Source of the DNA: Theropithecus gelada
Lineage: Eukaryota; Chordata; Mammalia; Primates; Cercopithecidae
Assembly: GCF_003255815.1 (NCBI RefSeq)
Contig: NC_037682.1
Location: forward strand, 9,030,418 to 9,094,417
Reading direction: 5' to 3'
DNA: 64,000 bases
Positions 33,570 through 43,927 of this stretch are shown piece after piece (the stretch's first letter is position 1; every line of letters begins with the position of its first letter). The translations under genes were made by a program, and so were the position numbers. The notes beneath the pieces were generated by a model. That model had not been told where the DNA came from. It saw only the letters and a program-made list of their open reading frames with translations, and searched no databases.

Positions 33570-33743
33570 GAAGGAATGGGTGTCTCCTTACCCATTCAAA
33601 TGGTTGGACAAGGGCATTGTTCCTCCTAGACCAAAAATGATTCATCCTGTAGTTACCCCAGAACATCCTGAATTGTGGAGGTTGGCTGCAGCCATGTCCA
33701 GAATTAGATTATGGAATGGAGCTTATCAAAAAATTCTTGCAAA

Positions 33744-34051
33744 GGCCGGGCGCGGTGGCTCAAGCCTGTAATCCCAGCACTTTGGGAGGCCGAGATGGGC
33801 GGATCACGAGGTCAGGAGATCGAGACCATCCTGGCTAACACGGTGAAACCCCGTCTCTACTAAGAAATACAAAAAATAGCCGGGCGAGGTGGCGGGCGCC
33901 TGTAGTCCCAGCTACTCGGGAGGCTGAGGCAGGAGAATGGCGTGAACCCGGAAGGCGGAGCTTGCAGTGAGCTGAGATCCGGCCACTGCACTCCAGCCTG
34001 GGCTACAGAGTGAGACTCTGTCTCAAAAAAAAAAAAAAAAAAAAAAAAAAA
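33744..34051 (+). repeat. Alu in env remnant
   Basis: Full-length sense AluY-type with a duplication of AAATTCTTGCAAA. Confidence 0.95.
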
Positions 34052-34184
34052 TTCTTGCAAATACCAAAACAAACATGTATAAGATCACTTTAATGTCTGA
34101 TAGGATGGTACCCATGAGGAGCTGTTAAACCACCATATATATTATCGGTTGGAAACATAATTATCATCCCTGATAGTCAAACTA

Positions 34185-34440
34185 TTGAATGCAATAATTG
34201 CAAATTGTTTATGTATATTGATGCTACATTTGATCCAAAAACAAGTGTTCTCCTGGTCAGAGCCAGAGAAGAGGTATGGATACCAGTTTCTTTACACTGC
34301 CCCTGGGAATCTTCTCCCTTCTATTCATATAGTCAATGAAGCCCTAAAAGGAATCCTTAAAATAACTAGGAGATTCATTTTTACACTCATTGCTGTGATT
34401 GCAGATTTAATTGCTGTTACCCTTTCACACTATGAATAAA
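34185..34440 (+). pseudogene. Retroviral env remnant, transmembrane-subunit start
   Basis: Short frame ending with a hydrophobic run (FIFTLIAVIADLIAVTL), placed where the fusion-peptide region of the HERV-K-type transmembrane subunit would begin. It stops at 34437. The rest of the subunit and the 3' LTR are not found. Confidence 0.65.
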
Positions 34441-34634
34441 GTCAGTTTCCTCCCTTGGCTTCCAGGGCCCCGCCCACCTATTCCTATTTCCTCTCTCGCC
34501 AGAACTGCCGTACAGAACAAAGCTTTTGGTTTAAGCAGACATTGCCCACATTTGTTTCAGATTGTCCCAAGCTATTGTGTTGTGTTAAATGATGAGTGTT
34601 TTTGCCTGAAACTGTAATGTCGAAGTATCACATC

Positions 34635-34927
34635 TGCCTGGGCGCAGTGGCTCACACCTGTAATCCCTGGGAGGCTGAGGCAGGCAGATCACTTGAGGTC
34701 AAGAGTTCAAGACCAGCCTGATCAACATGACAAAACACTGTCTCTAGTAAAAATACAAAAATTAGCTGAGCATGGTGGCATGCACCTGTAGTCCCAGCTA
34801 CTCAGGAGGTTGAGACAGGAGAATCACTTGAACCCGGGAGACGGAGGTTGCAGTGAGCCAAGATTGCACCACTGTACTCCAGCCTGGGTAACAGAGTGAG
34901 ACTCCATCTCAGAAATAAAAATAAAAA
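34635..34927 (+). repeat. Alu
   Basis: Older sense Alu just beyond the provirus remnant. Confidence 0.92.
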
Positions 34928-34981
34928 TTCATATCTAATAGTGAATTTACTTAGTGTGTTTCTCAGTGAGAAAAAGAAGTT

Positions 34982-35272
34982 AGCTGGCTGTGATGGCTCA
35001 CGCCTATAATCCCAGAACTTTGGGAGGCTGAGGCAGGAGGAGCACTTGAGCCCAGGAGTTTGAGACTAGCCTGGCCAACACAGGGAGACCTCATCTCTAC
35101 AAAAAATACAAACATTAGCAAGGCGTGGTGGCAGTTACTCAGGAGGCTGAGGTGGGAGGATTACTTGAGCCTGGGAGGTCAAGGATGCAGTGAGCTGTGA
35201 TCACGGCACTGCACTCCAGCCTGGACAACAGAGCAAGACAGCAAGACCCTGATCAACAACAACAAAAAAGAG
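34982..35272 (+). repeat. Alu (old)
   Basis: Diverged sense Alu of AluJ-like appearance. Confidence 0.9.
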
Positions 35273-35806
35273 GGCCGGGTACCGTGGCTTGCATCTGTAA
35301 TCTCAGCACTTTCTTTTTTTTTTTTCTGAGACGGAGTCTCACTCTGTCGCTCAGGCTGGAGTGCAGTGGCATGATCTCGGCTCACTGCAAGCTCCGCCTC
35401 CCAAGTTCACACCATTCTCCTGCCTCAGCCTCCTGAGTAGCTGGGACTGCAGGTGCCCGCCACCATGCCCAGCTAATTTTTTTGTATTTTTAGTAGAGAC
35501 GGGGTTTCACCGTGTTAGCCAGGATGGTCTCGATCTCCTGACCTTGTGATCTACCTGCCTCGGCCTCCCAAAGTGCTGGGATTACAGGCGTGAGCCACTG
35601 CGCCTGGCCAATCCCAGCACTTTCAATTTGGGAGACTGAGGTGGGTGGATAGCTTGAGCCCAGGAGCCTGAGACCAGCCTGAGCAACATAGCAAGACCCT
35701 GTTTCTACAAAGAAATAGAAAAACTTAGCAGCACATGGTGGTGTGTGCCTGTAAGCCTGGGCAAGAAAGCAAGACTCTGTCTGGGAAAAAAAAAAAAAAA
35801 AGAAAG
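35273..35806 (+). repeat. Alu split by another Alu
   Basis: Left piece 35273-35312 and right piece from 35610. The target ATCTCAGCACTTT / ATCCCAGCACTTT flanks the insert. Confidence 0.88.
35313..35609 (-). repeat. Alu nested in Alu
   Basis: Antisense Alu inserted in the sense Alu 35273-35806. Confidence 0.93.
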
Positions 35807-35912
35807 AAAGGATAGAGGAGTAGGGAACTATTATATGCAAAAAGGAGTCGCATCCAAAACATGGCGTAACTGGGTGAAAGGCGTGTGGTGATGCGGTTTA
35901 AGACTCCGTCTT

Positions 35913-36250
35913 GGCCGGGCGCGGTGGCTCAAGCCTGTAATCCCAGCACTTTGGGAGGCCGAGACGGGCGGATCACGAGGTCAGGAGATTGAGACCATTC
36001 TGGCGAACACGGTGAAACCCCGTCTCTACTAACAAATACAAAAAAAAAAAACTAGCCGGGCGAGGTGGCGGGTGCCTGTAGTCCCAGCTACTCGGGAGGC
36101 TGAGGCAGGAGAATGGCATAAACCCGGGAGGCGGAGCTTGCAGTGAGCTGAGATCGGGCCACTGCACTCCAGCCTGGGCGACAGAGCCAGACTCCATCTC
36201 AAAAAAAAAAAAAAAAAATAAAAAATAAAAAATAAAAAAAATAAAAAAAA
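35913..36250 (+). repeat. Alu (AluY type) with A-rich AAAAAT tail
   Basis: Full length, followed by an (AAAAAT)n tail. Confidence 0.94.
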
Positions 36251-36681
36251 CAGTGCCTCTAATATTAGAGCATAAGCATCCATTATGGCTTTAGCTGGCT
36301 AGACAACATTAGTCTCTTCACTATTAATTAAGTTTCAAAACATTTAGAGTGATTACCCCAAAACTCTCAGAACTTTTTAAAAGCAAAATTCCAAATGGCA
36401 CCCACTGACAAACCTGACAAAAACCCACAGCTGCTGATGACCCCCGCCCCTGGTACCTTCAACTATGACAGGGAGCCCCCTTTCTCACTCAGCTAGGGAA
36501 CAGATTCATTTAAAATAACTGGGGCCCTGGAACAATCCCTGGGGTAAGGAAAACCAGAAGCAGAAGAAATGTCACAAGCCAGCAGAAGGTGACTCAACAG
36601 CAGAATAGCTAGGAANAAAAAGAAAAGAAAAAAACACAACGCAAATGAACAGACACTTCACCAAAGAAGATAGGCAACTGC

Positions 36682-37275
36682 AGCCAGGCGGGGTGACTCG
36701 CATCTGTAATATCAGCACTTTGGAAGGCTGAGGTGGGAGGATGACTTGAGCTCAGGAGTTCCAGACCATCGTGGGCAACATGGAGAGACCCCATCTCTAC
36801 TAAAAATAAAAAAATTAAGGCCGAGTGCGGCGGATCACACCTGTAGTCCCAGCACTTTGGTAGACCGAGGTGGGCAGACCACCTGAGGTCGGGAGTTTGA
36901 GACCAGCCTGACCAAAATGGAGAAACCCCATCTCTACTAAAAATACAAAATTAGCCTAGCATGGTGGTGCACGCCTGTAATCCTAGCTAATCAGGAGGCT
37001 GAGGCAAGAGAATTGCTTGAACCCAGGAGGCGGAGGTTGCAGTGAGCCAAGATCGCGCCATTGCACTCCAGCCTGGGCAACAAGAGTGAAACTCCATCTA
37101 AAAAAACAATTATCTAGGCATGGTGGCATGCATCTACGGTTCCAGCCACTTGGGAAGCCCAGGTGAGAGGATCGCTTGAGACCAGGAGACAGAGGCTGCA
37201 GTAGGCTGAGGTCCTGCTACTGCACTCCAGCCCCAGCAACGGTGACAAAGTGAGACCCTGTCCAAAAACACAACA
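36682..37275 (+). repeat. Alu split by another Alu
   Basis: Left arm 36682-36818, right arm resuming at about 37110. Interrupted at its A-rich middle. Confidence 0.85.
36819..37107 (+). repeat. Alu nested in Alu
   Basis: Sense Alu inserted in the A-rich linker of Alu 36682-37275. Confidence 0.92.
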
Positions 37276-37289
37276 AAACAAAACACACC

Positions 37290-37402
37290 AGTGCTGTGTG
37301 CAGTGGGTCACACCTGTAATTCTACTTTGGGAGGCTGAGGTGGGAGGATCCCTTGAGTCCAGGAGTTCGAGACCAGCCTGGACAACAAAGCAAGACACAA
37401 TC
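37290..37402 (+). repeat. Alu left-arm fragment
   Basis: Sense fragment cut by the next antisense Alu. Confidence 0.85.
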
Positions 37403-37690
37403 TATTTTTTGTTGTTGTTTTTTGAGACAGAGTCTCGCTCTGTTGTCCAGGCTGGAGTGCAGTGGTACCATCTCGGCCTAATGCGGCCTCCGCCTCCTAG
37501 GTTCGAGCAATGCCTCAGCCTCCCTAATAGCTGGGATTACAGGCGCCAGCCACCACGCCCGGCTAATTTTTGTGTGTTTTTGGTCTTGCTGTGTTGGCCA
37601 TGTTGGTCTCAAATTCTTGGCCTCAAAAGATCCACTCTCTGCAGCCTTGCAACGTGCTTGGATTACAGGCGTGAGCCACCATGCCCAGCC
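37403..37690 (-). repeat. Alu
   Basis: Antisense Alu. Confidence 0.92.
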
Positions 37691-37707
37691 ACTCTTAATT
37701 TTTATTT

Positions 37708-37976
37708 TAATTTTTTTGAGAAAGAGTCTCACTCTGGTACCCAGGCTGGAGTGCAGGGACGTGATCTCTACCTCCTAGGTTCAAGTGATTCTCATGTCTC
37801 AGCCTCCTGAATAGCTGGGATTACAGAAATGTGCCACCGCACCCAGCTAATTTTTTTTGTATTTTTAGTAGAGACAAGGTTTTACCATGTTGGCCAGGCT
37901 GGTCTCAAACCCCTGACTTCAAGTGTTCTGCCCACCTCGGCCTCCCAAAGTGCTGGGATTACAGGTGTATCCCAGC
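37708..37976 (-). repeat. Alu
   Basis: Antisense, slightly truncated Alu. Confidence 0.9.
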
Positions 37977-37989
37977 CTATATACATATA

Positions 37990-38286
37990 ATTTTGTTTGG
38001 AGTTGGGGACGGAGTTGCGCTCTGTCGCCAAGGCTGGAGTGCAATGGCACTATCTCAATTAACTGCAAACTCCACCTCCCAGGTTCACATCATTCTCCTG
38101 CCTCAGCCTTCCCAGTAGCTGGGACTACAGGCATCTGCCATCACGCCCGGCTAATTTTTTATATTTCTAGTAGAGATGGGGTTTCGCCACGTTAGCCAGG
38201 ATGGTCTCGATCTCCTGACCTCGTGATCAGCCTGCCTCGGCCTCCCAAAGTGCTGGGATTACAGGTGTGAGCCACTGTGCTCGACC
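37990..38286 (-). repeat. Alu
   Basis: Antisense Alu. Confidence 0.92.
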
Positions 38287-38388
38287 CTCAGCCAATATTT
38301 TTTAAAATAATTTCATGGTATATCCACACAAGGGAGTGGATATACTCAGCAATAAAATTATTTACTCAGCAATAAAAATGCTTGTTGA

Positions 38389-38694
38389 GATGGGTGCGGT
38401 GGCTCACGCCTGTAATCCCAGCACTTTGGTAGGCTGAGGCGGGTGGATCACCTGAGGTCAGGAGTTCGAGATCAGCCTGGCCAACATGGCGAAACCCCAT
38501 CTCTGCTAAAAATACAAAAATTAGCCGAGAGTGGTGGTGGGTGCTTGTAATCCCAGCTACTCGGGAGGCTGAGGCAGGAGAATTGCTTGAACCCAGGAGG
38601 CGGAGGTTGCAGTGAGTGAAGATGGCGCCACTGCACTCCAGCCTGGGTGACTGAGTGAGACTCTGTCTCAAACAAACAAACAAACAAACAAAAA
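38389..38694 (+). repeat. Alu with (CAAA)n tail
   Basis: Sense Alu flanked by the near duplication AATGCTTGTTGA / AAAGCTTGTTGA. Confidence 0.93.
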
Positions 38695-39030
38695 AGCTTG
38701 TTGAACAAGCGTATTACAATGTATTCCAAAGATAACTCATGCAATGCCTGATTTGTTCACTAGATGACAGCAAGACCCAAGTCATTTCTATTTGCTTCCA
38801 GGTGGGTTTACTGTGGCTACTCTTGCTTGTCACAGTAAGCAGACAGCACTATCCCCAGTTAAAGATAGGAAAACAAAGGCGTAAAGAACACTGCTCTGTC
38901 AGAGCCAGGATTCTGGTCTTCCAAATCAACAACCCACGAGAACCCTCCCAGATCTCTTCCCCACACTGTCTCCTTCCCCTAAGTGCTCTGGTAATTTCAT
39001 CCATTTCCTGAAGTCAGAAGTACTCTGCCT

Positions 39031-39360
39031 GGGCCAGGTGCAGTGGCTCAAGTTTGTAATCCCAGCACTTTGGAAAGCCGAGGCAGGCGGATCACCTGTG
39101 GTCAGGAGTTTGAAACCAGCCTGGCCAACATGGCAGAAACCCCCATCTCTACTAAAAATACAAAAATTAGCTGGGCACTGTCGTGGGTGCCTGTAATTCC
39201 AGCTACTCAAGAGGCTGAGGCAGGAGAATCGCTTGAACCCGGGAGGTAGAGGTTGCAGTGAGCTGAGATCCCGCCATTGCACTCTAGCCTGGGCAACAGA
39301 GCGAGACTCCGTCTCAAAAATAAATAAATAAAAATAAAATAAAATACAAATACAAAAATT
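39031..39360 (+). repeat. Alu
   Basis: Sense Alu with A-rich AAAT tail. Confidence 0.93.
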
Positions 39361-39361
39361 A

Positions 39362-39667
39362 GGCTGTGCGTGGTGGCCCATGCCTATAATCCCAGCACTT
39401 TGGGAGGTTGAGGTGGGCAGATCACCTGAGGTCGGGAGTTCCAGACCAGCCTCACCAATATGGAGAAACCCTGTCTCTACTAAAAATACAAAATTAGCCA
39501 GGTATGGTGGTGCATGCCTGTAATCCCAGCTGCTCAGGAGGCTGAGGCAGGAGAATTGCTTGAACTCGGGAGGCAGAGGTTGCAGTGAGCGGAGATCGCA
39601 CCATTGCACTCCAGCCCGGGGAACATGAGCGAAACTCATCTCGAAAAAAAAAGAAAAAAAAGAAAAA
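39362..39667 (+). repeat. Alu
   Basis: Sense Alu, end to end with the previous one. Confidence 0.93.
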
Positions 39668-39918
39668 ACGGCGGATCACGAGGTCAGGAGTTTGAGACCA
39701 ACCTGGCCAATATGGTGAAACCCCATCTCTACTAAAAATACAAAAAAATTAGCCAGGTGTGGTGGTGCACACCTGTAGCCTCAGCTACTCCAGAGGCTGA
39801 GGCAGAAGAATCACTTGAACCCAGGAGGTGGAGGTGGCAGTGAGCCGAGATCGCACCATTGCACTCCAGCCTGGGCAACAGAGCAAGACTGCTTCTCAAA
39901 AAATAAAAAATAAAAAAT
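39668..39918 (+). repeat. Alu, 5' truncated
   Basis: Begins within the left arm (CGGATCACGAGGTCAGGAG). Confidence 0.9.
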
Positions 39919-40086
39919 TAGCCAGGTGTTCCTATAATCCAGGGGCTAAGATGGGAGGATCCCTTGAGCCTGAGAGGCAGAGGTTGCAGTGAGCTGAGCT
40001 GAGATTGTGCCACTGCATTCCAACCTGAGCTACAAAGTGAGACCCTGTCTCAAAAACAAAAACAAAAACAAAACAACAAAAAAAAA
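39919..40086 (+). repeat. Alu right-arm fragment
   Basis: Right monomer only, sense. Confidence 0.85.
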
Positions 40087-40224
40087 CTCTCACACAGGTC
40101 CATACCAACCAGCCCTTGATCCTGGGTCTGAGGGGCTTGAGAGGGAAGGTTTTGGAGGGCTTGGGGAATGGTGGAGCTGCCCCTTGAACTCAGGATTATC
40201 AGGATGATGAAGTCCAAAACTGTG

Positions 40225-40533
40225 GGCCAGGCTCGGTGGCTCACATCTGTAATCTTAGCACTTTGGGAGGGCAAGGCGGGCAGATCACTTGAGGTTGGGA
40301 GTTCCAGACTGGCCTGGCCAACATGGTGAAACTCTGTCTCTACTAAAAATACAAAAATTAGCTGGGTGTTGTGGCGTGTGCCTGTAGTCCCAGCTACTCA
40401 GAAGGCTGAAGCAGGAGAATCCACATGAACCAGGAGGTGGAGGTTGCAGTGAGCCGAGATCACCCCCACTGCACTCCAGCATGGGCGACAGAACAAGACT
40501 CTCTCTAAAAAATAAAAATAATAAAAATAAAAT
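40225..40533 (+). repeat. Alu
   Basis: Sense Alu. Confidence 0.93.
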
Positions 40534-40540
40534 TCAAAAC

Positions 40541-40885
40541 TGGCTGGGCGTGGTTGCGCACACCTGTAATCCCAGCACTTTGGGAGACTGAGGAAGGCAG
40601 ATCACAAGGTCAACAGATCGAGACCATCCTGGCTAACATAGTGTAACCCATCTCTACTAAAAATATACAAAACAAACAAAACTTAGCTGGGCATGGTGGT
40701 GCGTGCCTGTAGTCCCAACTACTCAGGAGTCTGAGGCAGGAGAATCGCTTGAACCCGAGGTGGAGGTTGCAGTGAGCCGAGATCGTGCCACTGCAATCCA
40801 GGCTGGTGACACAGCAAGACTCCGTCTCAAAAAAAAAAAAAAAAAAAAAAAAGAAAAAGAAAAAGAAAAAAAAAGAAAAAAAGAA
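40541..40885 (+). repeat. Alu with long A/GA tail
   Basis: Sense Alu with a long poly-A and (A)nG tail. Confidence 0.93.
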
Positions 40886-40967
40886 ATCCAAAACTGAAGT
40901 CCCTATGTACAGCAGGAGGAGTACATATGGGGAATGCCTGGAGCTTGTTCATATTATTAAGTGCAGC

Positions 40968-41258
40968 TGGCCAGGTGCTGTGGCTCATGCCTGTAATCCC
41001 AGCACTTTGGGAGGCGGAGTTGGGGGGATCACGAAGTCAAGAGATCGAGACCATCCTGGCCAACATGGTGAAACCCCGCGTCTACTAAATATACAAAAAT
41101 TAGCTGGGCGTGGTGGCATGCCTGTAGTCCCAGCTACTCGGAAGGCTGAGGCAGAAGAATCGCTTGAACTCAGGAGACGGAGGTTGCCGTGAGCGGAAAT
41201 CACACCACTGCACTCCAGCCTGGCGACAGAGGGGACTCTGTTTCAAAAAACAAAAAGA
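40968..41258 (+). repeat. Alu
   Basis: Sense Alu. Confidence 0.92.
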
Positions 41259-41461
41259 GCAGTCCCCTTGACTTGGACAGGACCTTTTGGGGAATTTATG
41301 CTCTCCATTTTGTGCTCAGAGGGTGGAAATGACTTCCGGCCTACTTTTCTGCCTCCTCCTGTTGCTGTGATCAGTGTCTGATCTTTACATTTTCAATCCT
41401 GGAGAACTTCCTCAACACCAGGAACCACGTAGCCCCTGGCTAATGCCCAGCTCCTACTCTT

Positions 41462-41762
41462 TTCTTTTTTTTTGAGAGGGAGTCTTGCTCTGTCGCCCAG
41501 GCTGAAGTGCAGTGGCCCGATCTCAGCTCACTGCAAGCTCCGCCTCCCGGGTTCACGCCATTCTCCTGCCTCAGCCTCCCGAGTAGCTGGGACTACAGGC
41601 GCCCGCCATCACGCCCGGCTAATTTTTTTTTTTTTTTTTTTTTTAGTAGAAACAAGGTTTCACCGTGTTAGCCAGGATGGTTTTAGTCTCCTGACCTCGT
41701 GATCCGCCCGCCTCGGCCTCCCAAAGTGCTGGGATTACAGGCTTGGGCCACTGCGCTCGGCT
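41462..41762 (-). repeat. Alu
   Basis: Antisense AluY-type. Confidence 0.94.
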
Positions 41763-42081
41763 TTTTTTTTTTTTTTTTTTTTGAGACAAGAGTTTCGTTC
41801 TTGTTGCCCAGGCTGGAGTTACCCAGGCTGGAGTGCAGTGGTGCAATCTCGGCTCACTGCCATCTCCGCCTCCCGGGTCCAAACGATTCTCCTGCCTCAG
41901 CCTCTCGAGCAGCTGGGACTACAGGCGCGTGCCACCGCGCCTAGCTAATTTTGTATTTTTAGTAGAGGCGGGGTTTCTCCATGTTGGTCAGCCTGGTCTC
42001 GAACTCCTGACCTCAGGTGATCTGCTCACCTCGGCCTCCCAAAGTCCTGGGATTACAGGCGTGAGCCACTGCGCCTGGCCC
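41763..42081 (-). repeat. Alu with internal short duplication
   Basis: Antisense Alu; CCCAGGCTGGAGT is repeated at about 41807 and 41822. Confidence 0.92.
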
Positions 42082-42419
42082 CCAGCTCCTACTCTTACTC
42101 CTTTGCTCTCCAGTGAAGTATTTGTGCCTCCACAGAACCTTCTGCTTTGGAAAAAGAGACCTTTCTCCATTCAATACTGACTGGGCATCAATTCAGAAGA
42201 CACTTAACCAACTTAGGAGAGCACCTAGCTCAGCTTCTTTCATAGCCAGAGAGACAGATACCCCGTCCCCCATTAGATCACTTCAAGGGAAGAGAATGCT
42301 CATGTGGCCAAGGCCTACACAGGATGGGTAGGTTGGGGGTTGGTCTGCTGCTGACCTACCATTGCTTTATCTATCAGAACATTGTACACATTGAAGAAAC
42401 AGCAACATAGGGGTTGAAG

Positions 42420-42520
42420 TGTTGACTGACTAGGATTCAAACCCCAGCTCTGCTGTGTTGGCAAAAGGACCCAGAGTCTACCTCCCCATCTGCAAAACGT
42501 AATACCATTAAAAAAAAAAA
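42420..42520 (-). repeat. MIR fragment
   Basis: GATTCAAACCCCAGCTCTGC and CCATCTGCAAAACGTAATAC are reverse-oriented MIR wording. Confidence 0.6.
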
Positions 42521-42892
42521 GGTAGTTCTGCTTCTGAGGCCCCCTCCATTAGGCTAAGGGTGTGGCCAGTCACAGGTTCACCAGGCTGGAAGATTCTTGA
42601 GATGTGGGTCCCTCTCTCTGGTAGGTCTGGGTTTACTGGAATGCATCTCACACTCCAGGTACCAAGGTCTGACTTTTCAGGAAGATCTTAAGGGTAAGGA
42701 GGGCCAGGGAAGGTATTTCACCTGAGATCCTGGCCAGTCCTTCTTCCAGCAGCCAGATGCTGCTACAAATCCAGCAAATTCAAAGGGACAAAAGGGGACC
42801 AGTGACAACTGATAAAAATATGATCCTGAGTGACCCAGGACCTTGGGGCTCTGAGGGGGAACCAGAGAGCTTAATTGGCTTAAAAACTAAAA

Positions 42893-43172
42893 GGATCTGC
42901 TGGGCTTGGTGGCTCACACCTGTAATCTCCGCACTTTCAACAGAGGCCCAGGAGGATCACATGAGGTCAGGAGCTTGAGACCAGCCTGGCCAACATGGTA
43001 AAATCACGTCTCTGAAAATACAAAAATTAGCCAAGCATGGTGATGTGCACCTGTAGTCCCAGCTACAGCGAGGGTGGAGAATCACTTGGACCCCAAAAGT
43101 GGAGGTTGCAGTTTGCTGAGATCATGCCACTACACTCCAGCCTGGGTGACAGTGACTATCTCAAAAAAACAA
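42893..43172 (+). repeat. Alu (old)
   Basis: Diverged sense Alu, about 300 bases downstream of the MALAT1 poly(A) site. Confidence 0.9.
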
Positions 43173-43512
43173 AACTTAAGAGATCTTTCCAATGACACAC
43201 ACACACACCCAGCCCCATTTCTCTCCACCCAGCCCAGTTCACAGACAATTACTAGTGGAAAGGAGACTTAAAAGAAGTTTCCCATTTTCTGTGCGGGTTA
43301 CCGGGCTTTTTAGTAGGCCACTCACCCACTACCTTCACCCCAATCCCCCAAGTCCCTACCCTACTTGAAGATGATGCTGTAATTAAGGGAGCTGTGTATT
43401 TGTAGACCACAGATTTAACAGGAACAAGCCCACAGAACACCCATCTTTTTTCCCAATCTACTTAGATTTGTTTATACACCAAAGAACCACAATAATTTAG
43501 AGCTTCTCCATT

Positions 43513-43518
43513 TTTATT
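43513..43518 (-). terminator. MALAT1: MALAT1 distal poly(A) signal
   Basis: AATAAA on the - strand, followed about 17 bases downstream by the GCTCTAAA wording that ends the human polyadenylated form. Used only by transcripts that escape cleavage at the tRNA-like element. Confidence 0.85.
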
Positions 43519-43781
43519 ACATAAAATTGTTAAGTTTTCAACAGTAGGGCTTCTCAAAACACCAGCTGCATGGTATTACCTGAAAAAGACAAGGCAGTTA
43601 CATTAAGTTCTCGTGTAAATATGAATATACAATCAAGCTTCTGACAAATTATACATCAAGGATATATATAGTTCAAAGATACTGTGCTGTTACCTCCCAC
43701 CTCCCCAAAACTCCAAGAACTAGCACCTGCAGAGAAAAGGAGAAATACGGAGTCCTGAAGACAGATTAGTAGTCAAAGCAA

Positions 43782-43839
43782 AGATGCCGCAGGGATTTGA
43801 ACCCCGTCCTGGAAACCAGGAGTGCCAACCACCAGCATC
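43782..43839 (-). ncRNA. mascRNA, MALAT1-associated tRNA-like small RNA
   Basis: 58 bases that fold as a tRNA-like cloverleaf: acceptor GATGC (43835-43839) pairs with GCATC near 43783-43787, and the T-arm contains GGGTTCAAATCCC, the perfect B-box-type loop. In known biology RNase P cuts before it, freeing the MALAT1 3' end, and RNase Z trims its 3' side before CCA addition and export to cytoplasm. The anticodon arm is short and degenerate, so it is not a real tRNA. Confidence 0.96.
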
Positions 43840-43927
43840 TTTTGCTTTTTTTTTTTTAAAGCTAGAAAAAGGCCAAAAAGCAAAACCTGAGAAAACAAAA
43901 CGTGTTGTTTTCTCAGGAAAAGAAAAA
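43840..43927 (-). other. MALAT1: MALAT1 3'-terminal triple-helix element (ENE plus A-rich tract)
   Basis: Reading the - strand: U-rich motif 1 (43918-43927, TTTTTCTTTT), a 13-bp stem CCTGAGAAAACAA / TTGTTTTCTCAGG (43905-43917 and 43886-43898), U-rich motif 2 (43875-43885, TTTTGCTTTTT), a short stem region GGCC...GGCC-like, and the genomically encoded A-rich tract (43840-43857). In the known structure the two U motifs clamp the A tract in a bipartite triple helix that protects the non-polyadenylated end. Confidence 0.95.

Larger units (their letters stand above)
27241..34440 (+). mobile_element. Degenerate HERV-K-type (betaretrovirus-like) provirus with 5' LTR only
   Basis: Layout: 5' LTR 27241-29524 (broken by an antisense LTR and two Alus); lysine-tRNA-type primer binding site from 29525 (TGGCGCTCCAACGTGGG, slightly altered); a gag start at 29677 stopped at 29821; a tandem repeat tract; RNase H and integrase parts of pol (30525-31704); env remnants (32350-34440). 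Protease and most of reverse transcriptase are missing, and no 3' LTR is visible before the Alu at 34635. Frame changes, stops and three Alus make it non-functional. The right boundary is approximate. The class is assigned from the primer site, LTR and env resemblance to HERV-K families. Confidence 0.85.
34635..43172. repeat. Dense nested-Alu block between the provirus and MALAT1
   Basis: Most of this 8.5 kb is Alu sequence in both orientations, listed individually below. Non-Alu islands with no gene that I can recognise lie at about 36251-36680, 38290-38388, 38695-39030, 40087-40224, 40886-40967, 41259-41461 and 42082-42893. Confidence 0.9.

Noticed and set aside
43775..43845. A genuine tRNA gene
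   Set aside because: The T-arm looks tRNA-like, but the anticodon arm is degenerate and the element sits at the MALAT1 3' end next to the ENE. It is mascRNA.
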